Shown here piece by piece: positions 1 to 8,493 of a stretch of 64,000 nt of DNA. The stretch spans positions 1 through 64,000 of the forward strand of contig NZ_VDCZ01000004.1 in the NCBI RefSeq assembly GCF_006491645.1, given 5' to 3'. A program made the translations under genes and the position numbers. The notes under the pieces were generated by a model that saw only the letters and a list, made by a program, of their open reading frames with translations, was not told the DNA's origin and ran no database searches. How positions within the stretch are numbered: position 1 is the first letter of the stretch; every line of letters starts with the position of its first letter. The stretch is from Flavobacterium profundi (GTDB lineage Bacteria > Bacteroidota > Bacteroidia > Flavobacteriales > Flavobacteriaceae).

Positions 1-35
1 ATAACAACGAAAGAATTAAATCAAATCTAAACAAA

Positions 36-62
36 ATGAGCCCGATAAAATATCGAGCTCAT
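36..62 (-). terminator. Possible terminator hairpin downstream of the TerB-like gene
   Basis: Imperfect inverted repeat: GAGC pairs with GCTC and CGAT with ATCG around an AAAAT loop, with one mismatch. Read on the minus strand it is followed by a T-rich run (TTTTGTTT). It lies about 67 nt past the stop of the TerB-like gene. It could equally end a plus-strand gene lying before the window. Confidence 0.4.
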
Positions 63-128
63 TATTATCAAAATTAAGTTTAAATTTGTCTAACTTTTTG
101 GGTGCAGTCTATTTCAGAGCTTTTTTTA

Positions 129-560
129 TTATTTATTCATATGTTGCATTTCATAAATGAAAGTGTCTAAATCTACATTTAAAACTAGTAATGATAAGGC
201 TTTGTCAACAATATAGTTGACGTTACTTGGTGTAAAACCTAAAGCTAATGCAAAACGAGTTAAAATTTGTTTTTGTTTTGGCCCTAAAACATGATCTGCA
301 TACACCATACGTGCTAAGTCATATAAACGCTCCAATCTATTAATGTGTAATACTGGAGGATTAATAGGATATTTCGTTGGATTTTCTAAAATTTCTTCAT
401 ATTCTGAACTAGAAATTTCTAAACGTGTAGCTAATTTATCTAAGAATTCTTTTTCTTCAGCCGTTAAAGCTCCATCAGAAAGAGCAACTCTTACAATAGC
501 AGAAAAATGACCTTTATTTCTATTTTTAAATTCGTTATCAAATAAATCTGAAAATGACAT
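129..560 (-). CDS. TerB-like (tellurite-resistance TerB superfamily) small protein
   Basis: A 143-residue all-alpha acidic protein. Residues 20-45 (AIVRVALSDGALTAEEKEF) match the start of the TerB fold: a helix, then a D-G-x-L-T-x-E-E acidic turn that can bind metal, then a second helix. A similar helix pair follows near residues 80-130. The function of stand-alone TerB proteins in Flavobacteriia is unknown; the superfamily is tied to metal binding and phage or chemical stress. The start follows a good minus-strand promoter (-7 box at 583-590). The gene is monocistronic and divergent from the HupE-like gene. The fold family is fairly sure; the role is not known. Confidence 0.75.
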   Translation of the reverse strand: MSFSDLFDNEFKNRNKGHFSAIVRVALSDGALTAEEKEFLDKLATRLEISSSEYEEILENPTKYPINPPVLHINRLERLYDLARMVYADHVLGPKQKQILTRFALALGFTPSNVNYIVDKALSLLVLNVDLDTFIYEMQHMNK

Positions 561-582
561 ATCGTTTTTTTTAAAAGTTGGA

Positions 583-590
583 CAAAATTA
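583..590 (-). promoter_or_regulatory. Promoter -7 box for the TerB-like gene
   Basis: On the minus strand this reads TAATTTTG, a perfect TAnnTTTG. A TTG lies 21 nt upstream (612-614), fitting the Bacteroidota -33/-7 layout, and the start codon is 22 nt downstream. Confidence 0.55.
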
Positions 591-737
591 CATATAATTT
601 AGCTTTAAAAACAAGCAAAAAAATATTTTTTGAAATGGATCTCTTTATTTATCATAAAATTTAATAAGCTTTTTATAAAGCCAGTTATTTTTACTAAAAT
701 AAATTGTAAGTTTGAATTCCCCAAAAAAATTATAATT

Positions 738-1331
738 ATGTCAGAATTTTGGTTGTATTTTAAAATTGGTTTAAACCATGTTTTGGATATTCATGCGTAT
801 GACCATGTACTTTTTTTAATCGCTTTAATGGTGCCTTATGCCTTTAAAGACTGGAAAAGAGTTTTAATTTTAGTCTCCTTATTTACATTAGGGCATACTT
901 TAGCTCTTTTATTATCGGTTTTTGGAATTGTTTCTGTAAAATCGTCCTTAGTAGAGTTTTTAATACCAATCACAATTCTAATAACTGCTGTGTTTCATCT
1001 TTTTACAGCAGGAAAATCCTCTAAAAATGAAAGCATTACATTTGTAGCTATTGTAACGTTATTCTTTGGAATTATTCATGGATTAGGGTTTTCTAATTAT
1101 TTTAAAATAATTCTACCAGGAAATGCTTCAAATAAACTGTTGCCGTTATTAGAGTTTGCTTTAGGAATAGAAGCGGCTCAAGTTATAGTGGTCTTTTTAG
1201 TCTTGATTTTAGCCTATATCGTACAAACTTTCTTTAGATTTTCAAAAAGAGATTGGGCATTGGTTATGTCAGCATTTATTATTGGTGTAGTTACTCCTAT
1301 GATCATTCATAGCGAAATTTGGAACAGATAA
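738..1331 (+). CDS. HupE/UreJ-like integral membrane protein
   Basis: About 197 residues with some six hydrophobic segments. It opens with a helix carrying H-x-L-D-I-H-A-Y-D-H, and a second His-containing helix has GIIHGLGFSNYF; these histidines resemble the metal-binding positions of the HupE/UreJ family, linked to nickel or cobalt uptake in hydrogenase and urease clusters. No hydrogenase or urease gene is present here, so the substrate is unknown. An upstream in-frame ATG at 630 would add 36 Lys/Phe/Ile-rich residues absent from the family, so the ATG at 738 is preferred. The stop is 2 nt before the dCMP deaminase start, suggesting co-transcription. Confidence 0.75.
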   Translation: MSEFWLYFKIGLNHVLDIHAYDHVLFLIALMVPYAFKDWKRVLILVSLFTLGHTLALLLSVFGIVSVKSSLVEFLIPITILITAVFHLFTAGKSSKNESITFVAIVTLFFGIIHGLGFSNYFKIILPGNASNKLLPLLEFALGIEAAQVIVVFLVLILAYIVQTFFRFSKRDWALVMSAFIIGVVTPMIIHSEIWNR

Positions 1332-1333
1332 CA

Positions 1334-1759
1334 ATGAAACAAAAAAAATTAAAATACGACAGAGCTTATTTGCGTATCGCAAAAGAATGGGGTCAATTGT
1401 CTTATTGTAAACGAAAACAAGTTGGCGCAATTATTGTTAAAGATAGAATGATTATATCGGATGGATACAATGGTACACCATCTGGTTTTGAAAATTGTTG
1501 CGAAGACGAAAGTGGATTAACCAAATGGTATGTGCTTCACGCAGAAGCAAATGCTATTTTAAAAGTAGCGCGTTCCACACAATCTTGTGAAAATGCCACT
1601 TTATATATTACCTTGTCACCTTGTAAAGATTGTAGCAAATTAATACATCAGTCAGGGATTAAAAGAGTGGTGTATCATGAAGAATATAAAGATACTTCAG
1701 GAGTTGATTTTTTAAGAAAAGCAGGTGTTGAAGTAGAATTGTTAGAAGATTTAAGCTAA
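1334..1759 (+). CDS. dCMP deaminase (ComEB-like cytidine/deoxycytidylate deaminase)
   Basis: A 141-residue zinc deaminase that converts dCMP to dUMP, feeding thymidylate synthesis. The zinc site is visible: His69-Ala-Glu71 (HAEAN), with Glu71 as the proton shuttle, and Cys97-x-x-Cys100 (PCKDC). The N-terminal region has the GYNGTPSG loop typical of dCMP rather than free cytidine deaminases. The in-frame TTG at 1319 lies inside the HupE-like gene, so the ATG at 1334, 2 nt after that gene's stop, is chosen. The S41 peptidase starts 3 nt after this gene, so the three genes probably form one transcript, an arrangement I recall from other flavobacteria. Confidence 0.9.
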   Translation: MKQKKLKYDRAYLRIAKEWGQLSYCKRKQVGAIIVKDRMIISDGYNGTPSGFENCCEDESGLTKWYVLHAEANAILKVARSTQSCENATLYITLSPCKDCSKLIHQSGIKRVVYHEEYKDTSGVDFLRKAGVEVELLEDLS

Positions 1760-1762
1760 AGA

Positions 1763-3334
1763 ATGAAAACAAATAAAATATATTTCCCAATTATTATTAC
1801 AATGGCAGTCGCTATCGGTTTGCTATTGGGGAATTATTTAAATTCTTTTCAAGATTCAGATTTTTTAAGTAAGAATACACGAAAAAACAAACTGAATAAG
1901 CTGATTGATTTTATCGACAGAGAATATGTTGATGATATCAATACGGACTCAATTGTAGATTTAACGGTAAATGGGATACTCGAAAATTTAGACCCGCATT
2001 CGGTTTATATCAGTAAAAAAGATTTAAAATCGGTTACCGAAAACATGAAGGGAGATTTTGTAGGAATTGGTGTTAATTTTTATGTATATAAAGACACAGT
2101 TGCAGTTATAAAACCCATTCATAACGGTCCTTCAGATAGAGCAGGTATTAAAGCGGGTGACCGAATATTGTTCGCAGATCAAGATCAATTGTTTGATAAA
2201 AAATTTCAAAACGACAGTTTATTTTCCAAACTAAAAGGGGAGAAAGGTTCTACCGTTTTAATTACAGTTTTTAGAAAAACTACAAATGAAAAGCTAAAAA
2301 TTAAAGTAAAAAGAGATGTTATACCTATTAAAAGTGTTGATATTGCTTTAAAAGTGAATGCTGAAATAGGCTATATTAAAATCAATCGATTTGCTGAAAC
2401 TACTTATGACGAATTTCATAAGGCATTGTTATCTCTAAAAAGACAAGGAATAAAAGATTTAGTAATCGATTTAAGAGATAATGGTGGAGGTTATTTAGAA
2501 ATGGCAGTTGCTATTGCAGATGAATTGTTAAAAGACAAAGAATTAATTGTAAAAACTAAAAATAAAAAAGGGACAGAAGATGAAACTTTTGCTACTTCTA
2601 AAGGAGATTTTGAAAAAGGGAAAGTATATGTTCTTATCAATGAAAACAGTGCTTCTGCAAGTGAAATTTTAGCAGGTGCTATACAGGATAACGATAGAGG
2701 AACGATTGTTGGAAGACGTTCTTTTGGAAAAGGATTGGTGCAACGCGAAATGCCTCTTGGTGATGGTTCAGCTGTTAGATTAACTATTGCGCGCTATTTT
2801 ACTCCTTCAGGGCGTTCCATTCAAAAACCTTATGATGATAAAGCAGATGGTTATTTCAATGAGTTTGAAAAACGTTTTCAAAGTGGAGAATTATATGAAG
2901 CAGATAGTATTAAAGTAGCCGATAGTTTAAAATTTAAAACTAAAAGAGGTCGGATTGTGTATGGAGGTGGTGGTATTACTCCAGATGTTTTTGTACCTTT
3001 TGAGGCCAAACATGGAGAAGAAGCAACGCTTATGATTATGCAATCTGGTGTGGTGAGTTATTTTGTATTTGAACAATTGGACAAAAAAAGAACTTTTTTC
3101 AACACATTAGATTTTAAAAAATTAAAAGCTGAGGTCATTGAAAAAGATGATTATTTAGAAGCTTTCAAACAATATATTTCAGATAGTGGCATTATTTTAA
3201 ATTTTTCCGATAAGGAAAAAATTAAAAAATATTTATATGCTGAATTTGTAAAACAACTCTTCGATGATAATAGTTATTATGAAATACTACTTTCAGAAGA
3301 TGCTATGATTAAAAAAGTTTTAGAACTGAATTAG
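1763..3334 (+). CDS. S41 family C-terminal processing peptidase (CtpA/Prc-like)
   Basis: A 523-residue periplasmic protease that cuts proteins from their C-termini. An N-terminal signal anchor (residues 7-26) is followed by a helical region, a PDZ domain (about 85-175, with GDFVGIGVNF and the GIKAGDRI loop) and the peptidase core. The serine-lysine dyad is visible: Ser298 in the ENSASASEI motif and Lys323 in FGKG, with Gln327 (GLVQ) as the usual third residue. The C-terminal extension of about 130 residues is Lys/Asp-rich, as in Bacteroidota members. Substrates cannot be told from sequence. It is the last gene of the HupE-like/dCMP deaminase run. Confidence 0.92.
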   Translation: MKTNKIYFPIIITMAVAIGLLLGNYLNSFQDSDFLSKNTRKNKLNKLIDFIDREYVDDINTDSIVDLTVNGILENLDPHSVYISKKDLKSVTENMKGDFVGIGVNFYVYKDTVAVIKPIHNGPSDRAGIKAGDRILFADQDQLFDKKFQNDSLFSKLKGEKGSTVLITVFRKTTNEKLKIKVKRDVIPIKSVDIALKVNAEIGYIKINRFAETTYDEFHKALLSLKRQGIKDLVIDLRDNGGGYLEMAVAIADELLKDKELIVKTKNKKGTEDETFATSKGDFEKGKVYVLINENSASASEILAGAIQDNDRGTIVGRRSFGKGLVQREMPLGDGSAVRLTIARYFTPSGRSIQKPYDDKADGYFNEFEKRFQSGELYEADSIKVADSLKFKTKRGRIVYGGGGITPDVFVPFEAKHGEEATLMIMQSGVVSYFVFEQLDKKRTFFNTLDFKKLKAEVIEKDDYLEAFKQYISDSGIILNFSDKEKIKKYLYAEFVKQLFDDNSYYEILLSEDAMIKKVLELN

Positions 3335-3373
3335 TTTTTTTATATTTGATTTCACTTGGTTGATTTCTAAGCT

Positions 3374-6300
3374 ATGCCATTAAAAACTCTTGCCTTATTC
3401 TTTTTAATTCCTCTTGTTATAGCATGTAACTCACATCAAAATAACAAAAAAGAAAATCTTAAAAAGGAAGATGCTGTACTTTCCTCTAAACCAATATTAA
3501 ATGCTGACATAGATACTTTGCAAACGTATTTTTTAGAGGTTTATAAAGAAGGTACTATGAGTTCTATGTATAGCTTAAATCAAGCATTCAAAAGCGCAGT
3601 ACACTTTTATGATTCTACCTCAAATTATTACAAAAAAATAAAAGCTTTAAATTATCTTGGTAGAAGTTATTTAGCACTCTCAAAACCAGCAGAAGCTTTT
3701 CCTGCCTTTATTCTAGCTGATAGTTTATATCAAGCACACAAAATTAAGGATATTCCTCTCAAACATAGTATTGATTATTATTCAGTTTATGCTAAAGTTC
3801 AGTTTACCAAAAAACTACATTTTAATGAAACGGTAGCCGTTTATGAAAAATATAAAGAGGGACCAAAAGACGCTTATGTCTTTGCTTTATCGGAAGAATA
3901 TTTAGCACGTGTATATATTGATTCTGCAAAATATGATAAAGCCATTCCAAAATTGCAAAGTGCAATTGCTTATTTTGAAAAAGAGTCTTACAATTTATCT
4001 ACTTCTATTGCCTATTCGGTTTTAGGAGTTGCTTATGATGGTAAAGAAGATATCGATCGTTCTTTACAAGCGTATCAACATTCGATTGCCATCGGGGAAA
4101 AATTAAAAGAGCCTAATTATGCAGTGTTAGCCAGTAATAGTTACAATATTGGGTTGATGTATCAAGATCGATTAGGTAATGCTACTAAAGCGATTACCTA
4201 TTTAGAAAAGGCAGTCGCATACGATCAAAAAAGTGCTGCACAACAAGGTTATTTGGTTGACGATTATACAAGTTTGGCCGCTGCTTATTTGGCTAAATTT
4301 GATTTGCATAATGCTAAAATTTATGCTGAATTAGCTTTGTCAATAGCCAATGAAAAATTGCCTGAAACCGAGTTTTACAGAAGAGCAATTGCTTATTTTA
4401 CCTTGTCTAATGTGCTGTCTGAAAATAATGAAAATGAAACTGCATTAGTATTGGCTCAAAAAGGATATGTGTTAATCACAGAAAACACACCTGAAAAGCA
4501 TCGTTATGTTTGCAACGCAAATCTGCACTTAGGAAATGCATTTTTAAAAAATAAGGACACTTTAAAAGCCATTTCTTGTTTTAAAAAAACGGCCCAAATT
4601 GCCAAAGAAATCGATCGGGCTGTTTTTGAAGTTCAGGCCAACAAAGCCTTACTCAATTTAAGTAAGAATTCTCAAGAAATGCAAAAAATATTCCTAAGAC
4701 AAGATGCTATTTTTACTGAAAAATTTGAGAATGCTTACAAGTATCAAATGGAGAATGAATTGCAAAAATTGAATTTTTATGAAAAAAATAATGAAGATGA
4801 ACTGCGTTTCAAAACATTTGAGCATTTATCCAACTTGATTCATAAAGAAGATTTGTATGCAGAAATTGCGATTCAATTAAAAGCTGCTGAGATTGCTATT
4901 TTCAATGAGAAATCTAACTTTAATACTAAAAAAGCTATTCAGGCTTTTATCCAAAAGCTAATTACGAGTAAAAACAACTATCAAAACCCTAATAATAAAG
5001 TCTTTTTTTCCAATCAATTAAAAGAACCTGTTGCCAAAGTATTGCAGGTGGTGTATCAGAATTATAAAAAGACGAATGATAAAGAGTACTTGCAATTGGC
5101 TTTTCAGTTGATGGAAGTAAATAAGAATACAGCATTATTACAAGGATTACAGTATCTTTCATTTAAAAATATAGCAGGTATTCCCAAAGAAGTTTTTGAA
5201 AGAGAAGAAGATTTGCAGGAAAAAATGAATAACAACTATCAATATATTCATTATTACAAAAATAATTCTTTAGCCAATGAAGATTCCATTCGGAAATTGT
5301 TCCAAAAACAGTTGGCTTATGAAAAGGAATATTCATCCTTCTTGCTTGATGTGGAAAAAAAATATCCGAATTATGCGAATGCTAAAAAGTTAACCGTTAT
5401 CAAGGATTATTCTGATTTTATTAAAAACAAAATTCAAGAAGATGAGGTAGTTTTGCTTTATTTCATGGATACTAGTATTTGGTACCGAATGGAATTGTCT
5501 AAAAAGGGAGTGCAATTGGAACAGTTTAAAAATGCAGCTGTGATTTCAAACCAAATAGAGCATTTGCAAAACCAAATCTATCAAAGGCAATCCATAACGA
5601 CTTTGTCTAACAGTTTAAGTGAAAGTATTCTTCCGAAATTTGATGCTTCTATTAAAAGAATCACCATAATAGCGGATGATTTTTTAAATGTTATTCCTTT
5701 TGAAATTCTTCAAGTTGAGAAGCGTTTTTTATTTGAAAGTAAGGCAATTCGATATGCTGGTTCGGTGCAATTATTAAATAAACAAATGGAATTGCAATCT
5801 TCTAAAAGTAATAGCAATTGGGTGGGTTTTGCTCCGCAATATACGACTTCAAAATTACCAAATAATGCCAAAGAAGTAGCAAGAATTCAAGAAATTATAG
5901 GAGGAAAATCCTATCTTGAAAATCAAGCAACCAAAGTGAATTTTATTGCAGAAAGCAGTCAAAGTGGTATTCTTCATTTGGCTACTCATACCGAATTAAA
6001 CCAAGTAAACCCCATGTTCAATCAGATGTGGTTTAGTAGTACCAATAAAAAGCAATCACTAACCGCTGCAGAAGTTTATAATTTAAATATTCCTGCACAT
6101 TTAGCCGTTTTAAGTTCATGCAATACCGGTTTTGGTAAATTGGAAAAATCTGAAGGATTAATGAGTATGTCCCGATCATTTACGTATGCAGGAGTGTCAA
6201 GTACTTTAATGAGTATGTGGAAGGTGCCAGATAAAGAAACTTCAGAAATCATGGTTTCTTTTTATAAGTATCTTTCATTGGGGAAACCCAAAGATGAAGC

Positions 6301-6499
6301 CTTGCAATTAGCGAAACTTGAATATTTAAAAAAGCAAGACGATGATGCGTTACGACATCCTTATTATTGGGCTGGATTTATCGTTTCTGGAAATGTTGAA
6401 CCATTGCCAACAAACCAAAATACCATAATTTATTTTATTTTTGGAGCCCTTCTATTAGGCTTAGGATTGTTTTTTCTTTTGAAATGGAAAAAATCTTAA
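3374..6499 (+). CDS. TPR-CHAT lipoprotein with caspase-like protease domain
   Basis: 1041 residues. A lipoprotein signal ends at Cys18 (PLVIAC). Residues about 50-480 are alpha-helical TPR repeats (for example YDKAIPKLQSAIAYF and AITYLEKAVAYD). A linker of long helices follows, then a CHAT domain (about 690-1010). The clan CD dyad is intact: His872 (HLATHTE) and Cys916 (SSCNTGFG), followed by the SEGLMSMSRSF helix and YYWAGFIVSG. A C-terminal membrane segment (about 1015-1036) ends in KWKKS, so most of the protein should face the periplasm. Its stop overlaps that of the convergent anti-sigma gene. In type III-E CRISPR a TPR-CHAT protease cleaves a sigma-factor regulator; a role here in cutting the neighbouring anti-sigma factor is inference. 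Confidence 0.85.
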   Translation: MPLKTLALFFLIPLVIACNSHQNNKKENLKKEDAVLSSKPILNADIDTLQTYFLEVYKEGTMSSMYSLNQAFKSAVHFYDSTSNYYKKIKALNYLGRSYLALSKPAEAFPAFILADSLYQAHKIKDIPLKHSIDYYSVYAKVQFTKKLHFNETVAVYEKYKEGPKDAYVFALSEEYLARVYIDSAKYDKAIPKLQSAIAYFEKESYNLSTSIAYSVLGVAYDGKEDIDRSLQAYQHSIAIGEKLKEPNYAVLASNSYNIGLMYQDRLGNATKAITYLEKAVAYDQKSAAQQGYLVDDYTSLAAAYLAKFDLHNAKIYAELALSIANEKLPETEFYRRAIAYFTLSNVLSENNENETALVLAQKGYVLITENTPEKHRYVCNANLHLGNAFLKNKDTLKAISCFKKTAQIAKEIDRAVFEVQANKALLNLSKNSQEMQKIFLRQDAIFTEKFENAYKYQMENELQKLNFYEKNNEDELRFKTFEHLSNLIHKEDLYAEIAIQLKAAEIAIFNEKSNFNTKKAIQAFIQKLITSKNNYQNPNNKVFFSNQLKEPVAKVLQVVYQNYKKTNDKEYLQLAFQLMEVNKNTALLQGLQYLSFKNIAGIPKEVFEREEDLQEKMNNNYQYIHYYKNNSLANEDSIRKLFQKQLAYEKEYSSFLLDVEKKYPNYANAKKLTVIKDYSDFIKNKIQEDEVVLLYFMDTSIWYRMELSKKGVQLEQFKNAAVISNQIEHLQNQIYQRQSITTLSNSLSESILPKFDASIKRITIIADDFLNVIPFEILQVEKRFLFESKAIRYAGSVQLLNKQMELQSSKSNSNWVGFAPQYTTSKLPNNAKEVARIQEIIGGKSYLENQATKVNFIAESSQSGILHLATHTELNQVNPMFNQMWFSSTNKKQSLTAAEVYNLNIPAHLAVLSSCNTGFGKLEKSEGLMSMSRSFTYAGVSSTLMSMWKVPDKETSEIMVSFYKYLSLGKPKDEALQLAKLEYLKKQDDDALRHPYYWAGFIVSGNVEPLPTNQNTIIYFIFGALLLGLGLFFLLKWKKS

Positions 6500-7227
6500 T
6501 TAGCGGTTATACGTTCTAGAATATTTTTTGCTTTTACGTAATTATAACTTTTATGTTGTATTATTTCTTTCAAAATAATTTTACATTTTGCCCTATCATT
6601 AGTTTTTAAATAGGCTAGAGCTAAATACCATTTCCCTTTTTCTTTAAAAGTATCGTTTGATTTTTGATGTGCTAAAAAGGAATCTATTGCAAGGTCAATT
6701 TTATCGAGTTGTAATTCGCAATTGGCTTTATAAAAGAGATAATACGATTTTTTTTCGGATTCGTATAAATGGGTAAATTCTAGTAAAGCCGTTTCATAAT
6801 TTCCAGTTTCATATTCATAAAAAGCAACATATTCCTCACTTTTATTGTGAGGTCTTGCTTCACTTCTTTCAATAGGGGTAATGATATTTCGATAGGGCTC
6901 AAAATTTTCTGAAAAAAGGGCTTCATTGGAAAAGGTACTATTCGTTAAAAAATAAGCTACTATTAGAATACTTATAAAAATAGAAGCAGCTACACCATAA
7001 GGTATGAATTTCGTAATAAAAGTTGGTTTTTTGGGTTGTTCCAATGTCTTAAAAGTAGTTTTCAATTGCTCTTTTTTATGTGCAATTATTGCTTTTCTTA
7101 CATCAAAAGCTTCTTCTAATTCTCTTTGAAAATCAGGATTTTCTTTTATTTCTTTTTCAAGCATGACCTTTTCTTCTTCTGTTAAAGAATGGTCTAGGTA
7201 TTTTTGAAGGAGTTGTTCTTTGTTCAT
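6496..7227 (-). CDS. Putative anti-sigma factor with periplasmic TPR domain
   Basis: 243 residues. The cytoplasmic N-terminus (1-70) has the L-x-K-Y-L-x-x-x-L-T-x-E-E pattern of Bacteroidota anti-sigma domains. One membrane segment (about 73-92) is followed by a periplasmic part with TPR-like helices (YYLFYKANCELQLDKIDLA and KGKWYLALAYLKTNDRAK). It lacks the HxxxCxxC zinc motif of ZAS-type anti-sigmas. Its start overlaps the sigma gene stop by 4 nt (ATGA), so the two are translationally coupled, as is usual for sigma/anti-sigma pairs. Its stop interlocks with that of the TPR-CHAT gene on the other strand. A TPR scaffold protein is the alternative; the gene context favours an anti-sigma factor. 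Confidence 0.72.
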   Translation of the reverse strand: MNKEQLLQKYLDHSLTEEEKVMLEKEIKENPDFQRELEEAFDVRKAIIAHKKEQLKTTFKTLEQPKKPTFITKFIPYGVAASIFISILIVAYFLTNSTFSNEALFSENFEPYRNIITPIERSEARPHNKSEEYVAFYEYETGNYETALLEFTHLYESEKKSYYLFYKANCELQLDKIDLAIDSFLAHQKSNDTFKEKGKWYLALAYLKTNDRAKCKIILKEIIQHKSYNYVKAKNILERITAN

Positions 7228-7775
7228 GATTTATTAGTTATCATTTCACGTAAACTTTTCATGCATCTCGATTTTTGAGCTTTTACCGTATTTTCATTTT
7301 CGTAATTTTCTAGATGCATAATTTCTTTAATGCTTTTGTTTTCAGTATAAAAGAGTTCTAAAATGCGTTGGCATCTTTTTCCTAAGTTTTTAAAAGCCGT
7401 CTTTACTTTTTCTTGTTGCTCATCGAGTACGTTTTCTTCTAGATTCCAATGGGTTAAGTTCTCAATATTTTCAACTTGTTCCAAGGTAATAGTACTTACG
7501 ATTTTCTTTTTTCTTCTCAGTAATTCATATATTTTATACTTACCAATGCTAAAAAGATAGGTCTTAATACTGCTTTCAAAAGAAGTCAGTCTGCCTTCTG
7601 CAATATTTTCGTAAAAAACCACTAATGCATCCTGATATACTTCTTCAATCTCTTCTTCTGATATTGTAAATTTTCTGGCATAACTATAAAATGCCTCTTT
7701 ATTTTCTTTATAAAGAAGACTGTAAATTCTATTGTTACCCGTTCTTAAATCTTCAATCGAGAAGTTGGTATTCAT
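7224..7775 (-). CDS. ECF-type sigma-70 factor
   Basis: 183 residues, the normal ECF length. Region 2 covers about 15-85 (FYSYARKFTISEEEIEEVYQDALVVFYENI) with the conserved aromatic core-binding helix. Region 4 covers about 120-180, with RCQRILELFYTENKSIKEI as the helix-turn-helix entry and a Lys/Arg-rich recognition end (AQKSRCMKSL). It is first in a two-gene operon with the overlapping anti-sigma gene. A standard housekeeping promoter precedes it (-7 box at 7813-7820, minus strand). The subgroup is not certain. It probably responds to an envelope signal through the downstream gene; targets could include the divergent lipoprotein genes. Confidence 0.9.
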   Translation of the reverse strand: MNTNFSIEDLRTGNNRIYSLLYKENKEAFYSYARKFTISEEEIEEVYQDALVVFYENIAEGRLTSFESSIKTYLFSIGKYKIYELLRRKKKIVSTITLEQVENIENLTHWNLEENVLDEQQEKVKTAFKNLGKRCQRILELFYTENKSIKEIMHLENYENENTVKAQKSRCMKSLREMITNKS

Positions 7776-7796
7776 TAATGCTTTTATGTTGAAAAA

Positions 7797-7844
7797 GTTA
7801 ACATGATTTGGACAAAAATAATTAATTAAATTAAAAATGTTAAC
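7797..7844. promoter_or_regulatory. Widely spaced inverted repeat between sigma gene and lipoprotein gene
   Basis: GTTAACAT at 7797-7804 and ATGTTAAC at 7837-7844 form a perfect 8-bp inverted repeat with 32 bp between. Read outward, each is followed by a similar pyrimidine-rich stretch. The right copy sits 48 nt before the lipoprotein start, where no TAnnTTTG box is seen, so it could be an ECF -35 box. The left copy lies only 21 nt from the sigma start, too close to be a -35, and just downstream of the TAnnTTTG box at 7813-7820; there it may act as an operator. Confidence 0.4.
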
Positions 7845-7892
7845 CTATTTCTAAAAATGACATTAAGTAATAAATATCAAACAAAATATATA

Positions 7893-8483
7893 ATGAAAAA
7901 ATTCAAATTTATTAGCTATTTACCAGCAGCTGTGCTCATTTTAACTTTAATGTCATGTTCAGCTGAAGATGGAGTGGATGGTCAAGAGGGGCCACAAGGA
8001 ATTCAAGGACCTGCTGGTGCAGATGGCTTGGATGGAGTTGACGGCCAGGATGGTCAAGACGGAAACGCAAATGTCGTTGCTTCAGGTTGGTTGCCAGCAG
8101 ATTGGAGTTTTTACGACACACCTACCAAAAAAATCATGCGTGTGGTTGTCAATCAATTTACACAAACGGAATTAAGAAATGAGTGTTTGGTAATGGTATA
8201 TGCAAGACAATATGGTACCTCCGCAGTTTACAGTATTCCAGGTCCTGGAAGATGGTCAAATGTAGCGTATAATCTTTATTTTGGTTCCAATTCACCTAAT
8301 GCCGATGGAATTTTAATTGAAATTAAATCAACGGAAAATGGAGTTGACTTAACAGATTATCAATACGATGTTGCAAGGGGAAATTACTTCCGATACGTAA
8401 TTATTCCTTCTAATCAAACCAATAGATTGCCAGATCTTTCAGATTACGAACAAGTAAAAGCATATTATAATTTAGTAGATTAA
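7893..8483 (+). CDS. Lipoprotein with short collagen-like Gly-x-y repeat
   Basis: 196 residues. A lipoprotein signal peptide ends at Cys22 (LTLMSCS). Directly after it comes about 13 Gly-x-y triplets (residues about 26-65, GVDGQEGPQGIQGPAG onward), followed by a globular C-terminal domain of about 140 residues that I do not recognise. Such collagen-like stalks after a lipid anchor are frequent in flavobacterial surface lipoproteins and would hold the C-terminal domain off the membrane. An upstream in-frame ATG at 7857 would put 12 residues before the signal peptide, so 7893 is chosen. It is divergent from the ECF sigma gene and followed 10 nt later by a second lipoprotein gene. Confidence 0.8.
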   Translation: MKKFKFISYLPAAVLILTLMSCSAEDGVDGQEGPQGIQGPAGADGLDGVDGQDGQDGNANVVASGWLPADWSFYDTPTKKIMRVVVNQFTQTELRNECLVMVYARQYGTSAVYSIPGPGRWSNVAYNLYFGSNSPNADGILIEIKSTENGVDLTDYQYDVARGNYFRYVIIPSNQTNRLPDLSDYEQVKAYYNLVD

Positions 8484-8493
8484 AAATAAAACT

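Noticed and set aside
129..560. Tellurite-resistance or phage-defence island
   Set aside because: Only one TerB-like gene is present; no terC, terD or terZ neighbours.
630..737. N-terminal extension of the HupE-like protein from an upstream ATG
   Set aside because: The 36 residues are low-complexity and do not fit the family; the ATG at 738 gives the conserved N-terminus.
3374..6499. Type III-E CRISPR (Craspase) component
   Set aside because: No CRISPR array, no gRAMP/Cas7-11 gene, and the protein carries a lipoprotein signal; only the domain logic is similar.
7363..7560. 65-codon plus-strand frame inside the sigma gene
   Set aside because: Antisense shadow of the ECF sigma gene with Phe/Ser-rich composition typical of such shadows.
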